A stretch of 64,000 bases of DNA from Arachis hypogaea (Eukaryota; Streptophyta; Magnoliopsida; Fabales; Fabaceae), in the NCBI RefSeq assembly GCF_003086295.3, contig NC_092044.1, positions 72,778,528 to 72,842,527 of the forward strand, read 5' to 3'. The notes beneath the pieces are model-generated. The model searched no databases. It saw nothing but the letters and a program-made list of their open reading frames with translations, and had not been told where the DNA came from. Positions 24,128 through 35,191 of the stretch are shown piece after piece. The number at the start of each line of letters is the position of its first letter. The first letter of the stretch is position 1. A program made the position numbers and the translations under genes.

Positions 24128-24463
24128 CACTTTCTAAATTGAGCTTCTGTTGTGATTCTTGGGCTTTGAGGCCTTTCCCTGATTTCCTTTTTGCTTTGGG
24201 TTTATGATCCATAATACTGATGAGGCTGTGATCCAACTCTGTAACATTCATTGAGCAAACTTAGTGATAAACAAGTAATGACACAAGACTCAACAAATTG
24301 AAGTTCCAGACTCATCAATTCTTCAGGCCCAATCCCATAAACTATGATATTCAATTGGGTTTCATACCATAATAGGTTTAAGTTAATATTTGTGTTCAAA
24401 TGCTAACTTAAACCTCAATATAATTGGCCCAGAAACCCTTTCAAAGAGTGGTGATTAAGTTGA

Positions 24464-25052
24464 AGTTTAAGTTTCAGTTTAAGGTTAAACTGAAGCTTAA
24501 ACGTGGAAATGAAGATTGCAACCCTGGAGGCAATTCTTGGTCGAACACGTTTAAGCTCCAGTTTGAGGTCAAACTGGAGCTTAAACGTGGAAATGAGAAG
24601 GCAACCCTGGAGTAGCAAAAACGCCGAACACGTTTAACCTCCAGTTTGAGGTCAAACTGGAGGTTAAACGTGGGAATGAAGAAGGTAGCCCTGGAGTGTG
24701 AATGTCGAACACGTTTAAGCTCCAGTTTGAGGTCAAACTGGAGCTTAAACGTGAAAATGGCTTCCTGGTGCCTCATATAGTTCGAACACGTTTAACCTCC
24801 AGTTTGAGGTCAAACTGGAGGTTAAACGTGGAATCACTCCCTTGGTGCCATTCTCATTCTGGCGTTTAACCTTCAGTTTGAGGTTAAACTGGAGGTTAAA
24901 CGCCAGTTTCCTCTTTTCTCAGCTTTCATGATTCTGGCGTTTAACCTTCAGTTTAACCTTAAACTGAAGGTTAAACGCCACTTTCAGCATTTGGTGCATT
25001 CCTTATTCTGGCGTTTAACTTCCAGTTTAAGGTTAAACTGGAGGTTAAACGC
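24464..25052 (-). repeat. Array of eight long palindromes in the E 3' LTR
   Basis: Units at about 24464, 24546, 24629, 24710, 24787, 24860, 24934 and 25009, each 40-47 bp. The unit at 24546-24589 has perfect 19-bp arms (CACGTTTAAGCTCCAGTTT) around GAGGTC. Five units near TATA start with CACGTTTAA; the three nearer the LTR start use TGGCGTTTAA. Open frames over this array are artefacts. Confidence 0.9.
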
Positions 25053-25377
25053 CACTTTCACATTGTACTCCACATGTGATCTTCAAGCTTCCTTTATAGA
25101 TTTGGTTGCTTCCTTGCCTAGCCTCTTCTTCCCTGAAATCATCCACACAATTGCATCAAAGTCTTGCAGATTTTCATGAGAATTCTTCCATTCATAGCAT
25201 TCAAGTAATATAACTAAAAACTCATGGAATTTGCATCAAAATTACACTGTTTGGATGATTCATTACTTTGTTGTTCATTTAACCATTCTTGGTTACTTTA
25301 AGCTCAAGAAAATGCATAAAACAACTAAAACTAACAGAAAAATGCTAGTGAAACTAGCCTAAGATGCCTTGGCATCA

Positions 25378-26963
25378 CAACACCAAACTTAATACTTGCT
25401 TGTCCCTAAGCAAGTCCTGAGTTAATTGAGAAAACAAGTATGAAACAAAAAGCAATTACATTGGCTATATTAGCAAGCATTTGAAGTTCATCAGAAGGGT
25501 TTTATGCAGAAAGTTGCAGTATCACTTTTTCATTCTTATCAGGTAGGATTATCACTTTTTCATTGCATCCATCAAACACTGCTATGGCCTCTTGTTATTC
25601 TTATGTCTTTGGCACATTTTCCTTTCTTTGTTTTTCTTTTTCTTAGAGCTCCTTTGCTCCTTGTTTGCTCAGTGTCATGTGTTGCACAAGCCTTTGGCAT
25701 TTTCTTTTTCTTATCATTGCATTACACATATCCACTACAGGCATTTTTAGTTCACATTTCTTCTTGAGACATTGATGCCCAGCACCTCTTTGTGTGACTA
25801 AATGTTTTGTATTTAGGTTGCTCTTGATAATGGACTTTTGGTTGATAATCCCGGGTTAGTTAACCCAAGTTACCAAGTGTTGAAACACTCCTCAGAACCT
25901 ATTCATCCAAGCATATCCTTAATACATAAATACCACATGCATTTGTCTCAGAAGTTCAAACCATTGGTGCCTAGCTTATTTTCTCAATTTTTTTTTCTTT
26001 TTGGTTGCCCCTTTTCAGTGGCTTTTTCTTCTTCTTTTTCTTTCTTTTTCATGGCCAAAGACATTTATTCATCAAGATCCATAGACAATACTCAACTTCT
26101 ACACAAAAATTGATAATTCTACACTCTATTTCCAGTGATCTGACTAAACAATCAAGCATGCATACCACCACTTAATTCTACTTGATTTGTAACTAATTGA
26201 GCCAAGTTACTTTTGTTCAAACTTTTCTTTTATTTTTGAAAACAGAACAAGCATGGCAAGCATTTGTTTAAGAAGATTTAGTTATATCCAAACATCTAGG
26301 CATTCACTTTATTCAAAGCAGTAAACCAACACTCCTACAAAATGACTTAAAATGAAAGAAAGATTCAACAATTACAGTTTAAACCAGAACAAGCATGCTT
26401 TTGTTTGCCTTTTAAAGAATGGTCAAGGAACAACACCACCTTGTGAAATTTCTTGTTTTCTCCTTGTTGCCAGGAAACAATTTGATTTCTCTTTCTTCTC
26501 CTAATTGTTGCTTCATGTTTTTTTTTTAAGCTCCTTGTTTCCTTTCCTGCAAAGAGTGATGAAGTTGCTTGCTTCTCAAGCACTTGAGTGGTTAGCTCAA
26601 CTATGTATGGGCAAGTGTCTGAGTCTTAAGTTGGGGTGTGAACACCAAACTTAATCTCCTACTTACTCATCTGCTCTTTGAATCCTTGAATTCTCCTTGG
26701 AATGAAGTTGCTGCTAAGGATTTTAATTATTTCTGTGATTGCTTAGAATGGTTATTCCTTTCATATAATTCAAAGGTTGTTGTGTTCAGTTGATCTTTAT
26801 GGTGGAACACCAAACTTAGAGTTACACATTCCCCTTTGAATTATTGATCCACGAATTCATTGTTTGGTGTGAAACACCAAACTTAATTCTTTGCAATGCA
26901 CAGAAACTACTTCACCTTTTTATTGAAACAAATAAAAGAAACAGCAAAAGAGTGTTACCTCAG
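25378..26963 (-). other. 3' non-coding region of element E
   Basis: About 1.6 kb without a credible ORF; T/C-rich tracts and four copies of the AAGTTTGGTGTT word (about 25380, 26640, 26810 and 26872, minus strand), the first directly next to the 3' LTR. The extra ORF seen in B and D is missing here. Confidence 0.7.
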
Positions 26964-27010
26964 GTTGGGTTGCCTCCCAACAAGCGCTCTTTTAACGTCA
27001 TTAGCTTGAC
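26964..27010 (-). promoter_or_regulatory. Conserved post-polyprotein hairpin motif, E copy
   Basis: Minus-strand GTCAAGCTAATGACGTTAAA, AGAGCGCTT and a perfect GTTGGG-AGGCAA-CCCAAC hairpin, starting 12 bp after the pol stop. Confidence 0.65.
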
Positions 27011-27021
27011 GGTCAGTTTCC

Positions 27022-30000
27022 TCAGTTGAGGTGATATTTAACCTTGTCCTTCTCCTCTACATCTCCCAAGTAATGTTTGAGTCTTTGACCATTCACAGTG
27101 AAGGTTCTTTGTGACTTTTCTTCCATGATTTCTACTTGTCCATATTGGGAGACCTTGGTGACAAGGAATGGTCCAGACCACCTTGATTTTAGCTTCCCTG
27201 GAAATAGCTTCAGCCTAGAATTGTAGAGCAATACTTTTTGTCCCTCTTCAAATTTCCTTGGGGCTATGTTGCTGTCATGCTTCTTCTTTGCTCTTTCTTT
27301 GTAAATTTTGGCATTCTCATAAGCTTCAGCTCTGAATTCTTCCAACTCTTGAATTTGCAACATCCTTTTTTCTCCAGCAGCTTTGCTGTCCAAGTTTAAG
27401 AGTTTCAAGGCCCAGAATGCCTTGTGCTCCAACTCCAGTGGCAAATGGCAAGCCTTTCCATATACTAGTTGGTAAGGAGACATTCCAATTGGTGTTTTGA
27501 AAGCTGTCCTATATGCCCAAAGAGCATCATCTAGCTTAATCGACCAGTCCTTCCTTGAAGCTCCCACAATCTTTTCCAAGATTCTTTTGAGTTCCCTATT
27601 AGATATTTCGGCTTGCCCACTTGTCTGTGGATGGTATGGTGTGGCTACCTTATGTTTGACTCCATATTTTAGAAGCAATGCCTCTAATGGTTTGTTGCAG
27701 AAGTGGCTTCCTCCATCACTGATGATTGCTCTTGGAACCCCAAAACGGCAAAAAATGTGTTTTCTGAGGAAGTTCATGACCACCTTATTATCATTGGTTG
27801 GAGTTGCTATTGCTTCAACCCATTTGGAGACATAGTCTACTACCACAAGAATGTAATTATTTGAGTATGAGGTGGGAAAGGGTCCCATGAAATCTATCCC
27901 CCATACATCAAACAATTCAAGTTCCAGAATGAATTGTTGTGGCATTTCATTTCTTCTTGGCAGGTTCCCCTCCTTCTGGCATTCATGGCAGTGCTTCACT
28001 AGTTCCTTTGCATCTTTGAAGATCGTGGGCCAATAAAAACCACACTGCAACACCTTAGCTGCTGTTCTTTCTCCTGCAAAATGTCCTCCATAAGTGGAGC
28101 CATGGCAGTCCCATAAGACTTCCCTTCCTTCTTCCTCTGATATGCATCTTCTTAGTATGCCATCCGAACATTTTTTGAACAAGTATGGTTCGTCCCAGAT
28201 GAAGTATTTGGCATCATTTACCAATTTCTTCCTTTGATGCTTGTTAAATTCCAACGGCAAACTCCCAGTGGCTTTGAAGTTTGCTATATCTGCAAACCAG
28301 GGTGCTTTGTGAATTACCATGAGTTGTTCATCAGGAAAGCACTCATTTATATGTGTGCTTTGTGTGCTTCCTTCTTCACATGGTATCCTTGATAAATGGT
28401 CTGCTACCTTGTTCTCTACACCCTTCTTGTCTTTGATTTCAATGTCAAATTCCTGCAACAAAAGAACCCATCTAATAAGTCTTGGTTTGGATTCTTGTTT
28501 TGCAAGTAAGTATTTTAAAGCTGAATGATCAGTGAAGACAATGACTTTAGACCCAATGAGATATGATCTAAATTTGTCAAATGCAAAGACTATTGCCAAG
28601 AGTTCTTTTTCAGTGGTTGTGTAATTCTTTTGGTTATCATTCAAGACCTTACTGGCATAATAAATCACATGTACCAAATTGTCTTTCCTTTGTCCTAACA
28701 CTGCCCCAATAGCAAGGTCTGATGCATCACACATCAGTTCAAAAGGTAAGTTCCAATTAGGTGGGGCAATGATAGGTGCAGAGGAAAGTTTTTGCTTCAA
28801 CAGTTCATAGGCTAGCATGCAATTTTTATCAAATACAAAAGGTGTATCAGAGACAAGCAAGTTACTCAAGGGTTTGGCTATTTTAGAAAAGTCTCTAATA
28901 AACCTTCTGTAAAAGCCAGCGTGTCCCAAAAAACTCCTAACTGCCTTGACATTACTTGGTGGAGGTAGTTTTTCAATGAGTTCCACCTTAGCTTTGTCCA
29001 CCTCAATGCCTCTATTGGACACTTTATGGCCAAGGACTATTCCTTCTGTGACCATGAAATGACACTTTTCCCAGTTTAATACTAGGTTGGTCTCTTGGCA
29101 TCTCTTAAGCACCAAGGCAAGGTGGTGTAGGCAGCTAGGAAAAGAATTTCCAAACACAGAAAAATCATCCATGAAAACTTCAATAAACTTTTCGATCATG
29201 TCCGAAAAGATGGACAGCATGCACCTTTGGAAAGTTGCAGGTGCATTGCACAATCCAAAGGGCATGCGTCTATACGCAAAAACCCCATATGGACAAACAA
29301 ATGATGTTTTCTCTTGATCTCTTGGATCAACTACTATCTGATTATAGCCTGAGTATCCATCCAGAAAGCAATAATAAGCATGTCCTGCAAGCCTTTCAAG
29401 CATCTGATCCATGAATGGGAGTGGAAAATGATCTTTTCTGGTGGCTTCATTGAGCTTCCTGTAGTCTATGCACATCCTCCACCCAGTGACAGTTCTTGTG
29501 GGTATGAGTTCGTTCCTCTCATTTGGCACCACAGTTATGCCATCTTTCTTGGGAACTACATGGATGGGACTAACCCATGGGCTGTCAGAAATGGGGTAGA
29601 TTACCCCTGCCTGCCATAACTTCATGACCTCCTTTTGTACCACTTCTTTCATGACGGGATTCAATCTTCTCTGAGCTTGAATGGACGGTCTAGCATCCTC
29701 TTCTAGCAAGATTTTATGCATGCATATGGATGAACTTATCCCCTTCAAATCAGCTAGGGTCCATCCAATGGCATCTTGATGAGTTTGTAGCACCTTGATC
29801 AATTCTTCTTCCTGTTCTTGGCTCAGGGTAGAGCTAATGATAACAGGATGGCTCTCATCACTTCCCAAGTATGCATACTTGAGATTAGGGGGCAATGCTT
29901 TGAGCTCAGGTTTTGGTGCTTCCTTTTCTTCTTTCACTTTCTCTGGCATGCTTGGCATGGTTGTTTCGGCAGCCTTGATGTCACTAACTTCAATATCCTT

Positions 30001-30462
30001 GGTGAACTCCTCCTCTGCCACTTCCCTTGTGGTTTCCTCAAAGGTTTCTTGTATTGCAATGTCCACTACATCCACCCTCATGCATTCCTTTAGTGATTCT
30101 GATGGATAGCTCATTGCCTTGAATACGTTAAACACCAATTTCTCATCATGTAGTCTAAGAGTGAGTTCACCCTTTTGGACATCTATGATGGCTCCAGCAG
30201 TAGCCAGGAATGGTCTTCCCAGAATTATCGAAGCTTTAGCTTCTTCCTCCATATCTAACACCACAAAGTCAGCAGGAAATATAAAATCTCCCACTTTTAC
30301 CAACAAATCCTCAACTATCCCATGAGGGAATTTAAAAGTTCGATCTGCCAATTGGAGAGCCATTCTTGTTGGTTTGGCTTCTTCAATCTTCATTCTTCTC
30401 ATCATGGTTAGAGACATCAAATTGATACTGGCCCCTAAGTCACACAAGGCCTTCTCCACCAT
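27022..30462 (-). CDS. Element E pol polyprotein: protease, reverse transcriptase, RNase H, integrase (1146 codons from first ATG)
   Basis: Protease DLGAS at residues 8-12 and GRPFLATAG near 85. Reverse transcriptase from about 225 to 520, with [17 protein letters not shown] and the catalytic FMDD near 430. RNase H about 545-680 ([21 protein letters not shown]). Integrase zinc segment [13 protein letters not shown] ... CHECQ; catalytic core Asp in [10 protein letters not shown], Asp in [11 protein letters not shown] and Glu in [13 protein letters not shown]; then a GPF-type C-terminal domain ending YHLN. It copies the element RNA into DNA and inserts it. No stop inside. It is in the same frame as gag, with one TGA between, so this ATG is probably not a natural start. 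Confidence 0.95.
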   Translation of the reverse strand: MVEKALCDLGASINLMSLTMMRRMKIEEAKPTRMALQLADRTFKFPHGIVEDLLVKVGDFIFPADFVVLDMEEEAKASIILGRPFLATAGAIIDVQKGELTLRLHDEKLVFNVFKAMSYPSESLKECMRVDVVDIAIQETFEETTREVAEEEFTKDIEVSDIKAAETTMPSMPEKVKEEKEAPKPELKALPPNLKYAYLGSDESHPVIISSTLSQEQEEELIKVLQTHQDAIGWTLADLKGISSSICMHKILLEEDARPSIQAQRRLNPVMKEVVQKEVMKLWQAGVIYPISDSPWVSPIHVVPKKDGITVVPNERNELIPTRTVTGWRMCIDYRKLNEATRKDHFPLPFMDQMLERLAGHAYYCFLDGYSGYNQIVVDPRDQEKTSFVCPYGVFAYRRMPFGLCNAPATFQRCMLSIFSDMIEKFIEVFMDDFSVFGNSFPSCLHHLALVLKRCQETNLVLNWEKCHFMVTEGIVLGHKVSNRGIEVDKAKVELIEKLPPPSNVKAVRSFLGHAGFYRRFIRDFSKIAKPLSNLLVSDTPFVFDKNCMLAYELLKQKLSSAPIIAPPNWNLPFELMCDASDLAIGAVLGQRKDNLVHVIYYASKVLNDNQKNYTTTEKELLAIVFAFDKFRSYLIGSKVIVFTDHSALKYLLAKQESKPRLIRWVLLLQEFDIEIKDKKGVENKVADHLSRIPCEEGSTQSTHINECFPDEQLMVIHKAPWFADIANFKATGSLPLEFNKHQRKKLVNDAKYFIWDEPYLFKKCSDGILRRCISEEEGREVLWDCHGSTYGGHFAGERTAAKVLQCGFYWPTIFKDAKELVKHCHECQKEGNLPRRNEMPQQFILELELFDVWGIDFMGPFPTSYSNNYILVVVDYVSKWVEAIATPTNDNKVVMNFLRKHIFCRFGVPRAIISDGGSHFCNKPLEALLLKYGVKHKVATPYHPQTSGQAEISNRELKRILEKIVGASRKDWSIKLDDALWAYRTAFKTPIGMSPYQLVYGKACHLPLELEHKAFWALKLLNLDSKAAGEKRMLQIQELEEFRAEAYENAKIYKERAKKKHDSNIAPRKFEEGQKVLLYNSRLKLFPGKLKSRWSGPFLVTKVSQYGQVEIMEEKSQRTFTVNGQRLKHYLGDVEEKDKVKYHLN

Positions 30463-30468
30463 GACTTC

Positions 30469-32451
30469 TCATATGATGCAGGGGATTTGGAAACTGCCTG
30501 GATCCTTCAATTTCTGAGGCAATTTGTGTTGAATGATGGCACTGCATTCTTCAGTTAACAACACAGTTTCCTCATTTCTCCAGCTCCTCTTCTTGGTCAT
30601 TAATTCCTTCAAGAATTTTGCATAGAGTGGCATTTGCTCTATTGCCTCAGCAAAAGGAATGTTGATTTGAAGCTTCTTGAAAATCTCCAAGAATCTGGAG
30701 AATTGGCCATCCTTTTCACTTTTCATCAAACGCTGAGGATATGGTACTTTGGGTGTATAAGGCTTCAGGACCTCTTTTTCTTTTTCTTTTGTTGCAGATG
30801 GTATAAAAGATTGTCCCTGTTCCTTGTCTCCCACATCTTCCTTTGCTTCATCCTCTGTGGTTTCCTTTGAGATCTCCCTTAGCTTCTTTCCACTTCTGAG
30901 TGTTATGGCTTTACATTCTTCCCTTGCAATACCCTTGGCAGCATGAGAAACGCTTGGCCCAGGGGTTTGCTTAGACAAATACACAATTTGATTTTCTAGC
31001 TTCTGGATGGCAGCTTCTTGGTTTTGCAAGTTAGAATTTACTTCTTCCTTAAAAGCTTTCAAATCAGTTATGTCTTGACTCATGGTTGCAAGCATTCCTT
31101 CTATCCTGTTTAATTGATCTTGAAATTGTTGGTTCGGATTAGGTTGGGCAGGTTGGTTATTTTGGCCATGATATGGTGGTTGGGAGTAAGTGTTTTGTGT
31201 GGCTTGGTATGCTCTTTGGTTGGAGTTTTGGTATGTGGAATTGTTATGTTGGCTGTGGTTGTAAGGTTTGTGGTTTTGTGGTTGGCTTTGCTGATTTCCC
31301 CACCCAAAGTTTGGGTGGTTTTTCCATCCTGGGTTGTAAGTGTTGGAATGTGGATCATATGGTTGCCTTTGTTGATTTCCCACATAGTTGGCCTCTTCCC
31401 AATCACCTCCTTCAGTGCTTACTTCCTCTTGATCTTGTGTGTGTAGTGCAGCCACTTGCTTTGTGTCTAATTTCCTGGTGAGCTCTGCTAGTTGCTTGGC
31501 AAACACCTTGTTTTGGGCTAGAATTGTATCCACATGGTTCAGCTCCATCACTCCCTTAGTGTTGTGCCTCTCTGAAGCATAGTAGTACTCATTCTCAGCC
31601 ACTGTCTCAATCACTTCAATGGCTTCTTCCACAGTCTTTTTCCTGTTCAATGAACCTCCGGATGAATGGTCTACAGCCTTCCTTGATTCATAAGAAAGTC
31701 CATCATAGAAAATATGCAATTGCACCCAGTCAGGGAACATGTTTGGTTGGCATTTCCTTGTCAACTCTTTGAACCTCTCCCATGCCTCGTAGAGAGTCTC
31801 ACCATCCTGTTGTCTAAAAGTCTGAACCTCAGATCGAAGCCTGTTGACCTTTTGTGGGGGGTAGAAACGTGCCAGAAACTTGCTCTCCACCTCATCCCAG
31901 GTTGTTAGGCTGTCCCTTGGGAATGATTCCAGCCACTTAGCTGCCTTGTCCCTAAGTGAAAATGGGAACAAGAGCAGTTTGTAGGCATCTTCCTGGACTC
32001 CATTGGACTTCACTGTGTCACAAATTCTCAGGAATTTGGTGAGATGTTGATTTGGATCTTCATTAGCACTCCCACCAAATGAACAATGGTTCTCCACCAG
32101 TGATATTAGCTGTGGTTTGAGTTCAAAATTGTTGGCCTGAATGGGTGGTTTCTGAATGCTACTACCACAATTCCCAGAGGTTGGGTTTATGTATGAACCA
32201 AGAACCCTTCTCTCAGGAATGGCATTGTTTCCATCATCCCTCTCATGGTTGTGAACTTCTCTATCCATGTTGCGATCTAGAGCTTCCTCAAAGTTGTCCT
32301 CAGATTCTCCTTCAGATTCTTCTTCTCCCAGTACCCTCTTCCTTCTTGCTTCCCTTCTAAGTCTATGAAGGGTCCTCTCTGGTTCGGTATATGGAGGGGT
32401 TGATGTCTCTCCTCTCCTACCTGTCATACAAGAACACACCACAAGCAACAA
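30469..32451 (-). CDS. Element E gag (660 codons), ends at an in-frame TGA
   Basis: Gag domain at about residues 135-235 (FPFSLRDKAAKWLESFPRD, ARFYPPQKVNRLRSEVQTF). The N-terminal block PERTLHRLRREARRKR is shared with B. A Gln/Asn-rich segment lies at about 365-450, and CKAITLRSGKK follows before the protease. I see no CCHC zinc knuckle. The true start may be the MTGRR Met (codon 9). The stop is TGA at 30471-30469; at this place B has GGG and D has GGC (Gly), so it looks like a private nonsense change, though a read-through arrangement is possible. Confidence 0.93.
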   Translation of the reverse strand: MLLVVCSCMTGRRGETSTPPYTEPERTLHRLRREARRKRVLGEEESEGESEDNFEEALDRNMDREVHNHERDDGNNAIPERRVLGSYINPTSGNCGSSIQKPPIQANNFELKPQLISLVENHCSFGGSANEDPNQHLTKFLRICDTVKSNGVQEDAYKLLLFPFSLRDKAAKWLESFPRDSLTTWDEVESKFLARFYPPQKVNRLRSEVQTFRQQDGETLYEAWERFKELTRKCQPNMFPDWVQLHIFYDGLSYESRKAVDHSSGGSLNRKKTVEEAIEVIETVAENEYYYASERHNTKGVMELNHVDTILAQNKVFAKQLAELTRKLDTKQVAALHTQDQEEVSTEGGDWEEANYVGNQQRQPYDPHSNTYNPGWKNHPNFGWGNQQSQPQNHKPYNHSQHNNSTYQNSNQRAYQATQNTYSQPPYHGQNNQPAQPNPNQQFQDQLNRIEGMLATMSQDITDLKAFKEEVNSNLQNQEAAIQKLENQIVYLSKQTPGPSVSHAAKGIAREECKAITLRSGKKLREISKETTEDEAKEDVGDKEQGQSFIPSATKEKEKEVLKPYTPKVPYPQRLMKSEKDGQFSRFLEIFKKLQINIPFAEAIEQMPLYAKFLKELMTKKRSWRNEETVLLTEECSAIIQHKLPQKLKDPGSFQIPCII

Positions 32452-32688
32452 ACAAGTGGAATACTCTTGGTTAATGGAAGAGTATGGTTAGAGCAGTTGA
32501 GGAATTAATTCAAATAGTTAGTGGGTCAGTGAGTTAGTTGCTTGAAATGAAAGGCAATAGAAAGAAAAGCAAATAACAGAGTGCAGAAATTAAAATTCAA
32601 CAAGTAACTTGAACTAAATTAACAAAACAAAACAACATTGCTCAATCTAGTTAACTTCCAATTTGAGAATTGTCAATCGAAAACCAAT
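32452..32688 (-). other. Leader of element E
   Basis: About 240 bp between primer site and gag, AT-rich, no repeats like those in the D leader. Confidence 0.7.
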
Positions 32689-32705
32689 CCCCGGCAACGG
32701 CGCCA
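32689..32705 (-). other. Primer binding site, tRNA-Asp
   Basis: Minus-strand TGGCGCCGTTGCCGGGG, exact tRNA-Asp complement, six bases after the 5' LTR end. Confidence 0.92.
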
Positions 32706-33615
32706 TAAACTTGATGTAGCATAACCTTGATGCTATGATTTTAGGAAATTGCACAATCGGCAAAATTCCTTCCGGCAAGTGCACCGGTTATCGTCAAGTA
32801 AAAACTCACAATAGAGTGAGGTCGAATCCCACAAGGATTGGTTGAATGAGCAATTCGGATTAGAAGTTTGTTCTAGTTGAGCGGAATCAAGATTTAGATG
32901 AGAATTGCGGAATATTAAATTGCATGAATTAAAGAGCTAGAAATTAAATTGCTGAAATTAAAAGGGATGGGGGTGATTGCATGAAATTAAATTGCAGAAT
33001 GTAAAGAGAAAATGTAGATCAGAAATGGGGAATTCATTGGGTTTCAGGAGATATTGAGATCTCCGAATCAAAACATTTCTATCTCTTCCTCAACCAATGC
33101 ATTCATTGAATTTTGCTTGGCAATCTTATATGATTGGATCCCAATTCCTTGGCTCACCAATTCTCTCTAAAAACAAACAAATTCCCAATCCCTTGGTTTA
33201 AATGTTCATAAGAAGAGATGATGCTCGATCACTGATTATACCACACAGCTTCATGAACCACAATTTGGTAGGATTACATGTCACAATATCCATCCAAACC
33301 CCAATCCAATTCACTGTGAGAAAGCTTCTCTAGCATGAATCCTCCATTCCTTTCCCAAGGTTCCGAAGGATTCCAATTATGGATAATTTCTTTCCCAAGA
33401 CAACTACCCAATGGAATTAGATCGAGAAGCTTTCTAACAAAATTCAAGAGAAAAGATTGAAGAAGAAGATAAAAAGTATTATTGATTCATTGAATTACAA
33501 TAGAGCTCCCTAACCCAATGAAAGGGGTTTAGTGAGTCATAGCTCCGAATTCTATTACAAAAGTAAAAAAAATGCTAAAGTGTCAAAAAGTTCTTCACTA
33601 ACTTCAATTCTATCC

Positions 33616-33623
33616 TATTTATA
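33616..33623 (-). promoter_or_regulatory. Predicted TATA box of the E 5' LTR
   Basis: Minus-strand TATAAATA between the palindrome array and the primer site; best candidate promoter of this young element. Confidence 0.55.
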
Positions 33624-33954
33624 CACTTTCTAAATTGAGCTTCTGTTGTGATTCTTGGGCTTTGAGGCCTTTCCCTGATTTCCTTTTTGCTTTGGGTTTA
33701 TGATCCATAATACTGATGAGGCTGTGATCCAACTCTGTAACATTCATTGAGCAAACTTAGTGATAAACAAGTAATGACACAAGACTCAACAAATTGAAGT
33801 TCCAGACTCATCAATTCTTCAGGCCCAATCCCATAAACTATGATATTCAATTGGGTTTCATACCATAATAGGTTTAAGTTAATATTTGTGTTCAAATGCT
33901 AACTTAAACCTCAATATAATTGGCCCAGAAACCCTTTCAAAGAGTGGCGATTAA

Positions 33955-34633
33955 GTTGAAGTTTAAGTTTCAGTTTAAGGTTAAACTCAAACTTAAACGT
34001 GGAATTGGAAGAAAGCAACCCAGGAAGGTAATTACTCGAACACATTTAAGCTTCAGTTTGAGGTCAAACTAAAGCTTAAACGTGGAAATGAAGATTGCAA
34101 CCCTGGAGGCAATTCTTGGTCGAACACGTTTAAGCTCCAGTTTGAGGTCAAACTGGAGCTTAAACGTGGAAATGAGAAGGCAACCCTGGAGTAGCAAAAA
34201 CGCCGAACACGTTTAACCTCCAGTTTGAGGTCAAACTGGAGGTTAAACGTGGGAATGAAGAAGGTAGCCCTGGAGTGTGAATGTCGAACACGTTTAAGCT
34301 CCAGTTTGAGGTCAAACTGGAGCTTAAACGTGAAAATGGCTTCCTGGTGCCTCATATAGTTCGAACACGTTTAACCTCCAGTTTGAGGTCAAACTGGAGG
34401 TTAAACGTAGAATCACTCCCTTGGTGCCATTCTCATTCTGGCGTTTAACCTTCAGTTTGAGGTTAAACTGGAGGTTAAACGCCAGTTTCCTCTTTTCTCA
34501 GCTTTCATGATTCTGGCGTTTAACCTTCAGTTTAACCTTAAACTGAAGGTTAAACGCCACTTTCAGCATTTGGTGCATTCCTTATTCTGGCGTTTAACTT
34601 CCAGTTTAAGGTTAAACTGGAGGTTAAACGCCA
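33955..34633 (-). repeat. Array of nine long palindromes in the E 5' LTR
   Basis: Same units as at 24464-25052 with one added, more diverged, unit near 33984-34068 (its arms read TTTAAGCTTCAGTTT and AAACTAAAGCTTAAA). Lies in U3 upstream of the TATA box. Confidence 0.9.
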
Positions 34634-34969
34634 CTTTCACATTGTACTCCACATGTGATCTTCAAGCTTCCTTTATAGATTTGGTTGCTTCCTTGCCTAG
34701 CCTCTTCTTCCCTGAAATCATCCACACAATTGCATCAAAGTCTTGCAGATTTTCATGAGAATTCTTCCATTCATAGCATTCAAGTAATATAACTAAAAAC
34801 TCATGGAATTTGTATCAAAATTACACTGTTTGGATGATTCATTACTTTGTTGTTCATTTAACCATTCTTGGTTACTTTAAGCTCAAGAAAATGCATAAAA
34901 CAACTAAAACTAACAGAAAAATGCTAGTGAAACTAGCCTAAGATGCCTTGGCATCAACCATCCACCCAT

Positions 34970-34977
34970 TATAAAAG
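34970..34977 (+). promoter_or_regulatory. Candidate internal promoter TATA box ahead of the B extra ORF
   Basis: TATAAAAG followed by a C/T-rich leader and CCTAAGTTTGGTGTTGG, 222 bp before the ATG at 35192. Same order as in D. Element E inserted 8 bp and element D 21 bp upstream of it, measured in the sequence with the insertions removed. Confidence 0.5.
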
Positions 34978-35191
34978 CTCCACCCCCTTCTCCTCTCCTA
35001 CTTCAACAATTCCCACACCCCTCACCATCACTTCTCTTCTCATCTTCTACTATCTCTCATCCCTTACACTCTTTTTTTTTCTTGATTGGGACAATCAAGT
35101 CCTAAGTTTGGTGTTGGAGCAAAATTTTGTTTTGCCTTCTCTTTCTTTCAACTCCATTTTTTTACAACCTCAAGCACACTCTCCCAACCTA

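Larger units (their letters stand above)
23216..25377 (-). repeat. 3' LTR of element E (2162 bp)
   Basis: On the minus strand begins TGATGCCAAGGCATC and ends GGTTATGCTACATCA. Holds eight long inverted repeats in U3. One 83-bp repeat unit fewer than the 5' LTR. Confidence 0.95.
23216..34956 (-). mobile_element. Element E: complete, very young Athila-like LTR retrotransposon (11,741 bp)
   Basis: LTRs at 23216-25377 and 32712-34956, ACCAT duplication at 23211-23215 and 34957-34961, tRNA-Asp primer site, gag and pol in one frame with all catalytic motifs. The LTRs differ by three substitutions I can see plus one 83-bp repeat unit, so the insertion is probably under 0.1 My old at usual plant rates. 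The single TGA between gag and pol is the only coding defect found. There is no extra ORF between pol and the 3' LTR. Confidence 0.95.
32712..34956 (-). repeat. 5' LTR of element E (2245 bp)
   Basis: Same termini as the 3' LTR and nearly identical. The extra 83 bp is one palindrome unit near 33984-34068. TATA box at 33616-33623; palindrome array 33955-34633 with nine units. It would drive transcription leftwards into gag. Confidence 0.95.

Noticed and set aside
24415..24776. Open frames rich in FKLQF/LKLELKR repeats
   Set aside because: Produced by the inverted-repeat array of the E LTR on both strands.
31110..31481. Open frames opposite the gag Gln/Asn-rich segment of E
   Set aside because: Shadow frames of a low-complexity coding segment.
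32689..32705. tRNA-Asp-like sequence as a possible tRNA gene
   Set aside because: Only 17 nt, located as a primer binding site next to an LTR; no cloverleaf around it. The same holds for the other five sites.
13133..34956. D and E as one large element with four LTRs
   Set aside because: LTRs are unrelated, orientation is opposite and each has its own perfect 5-bp duplication.
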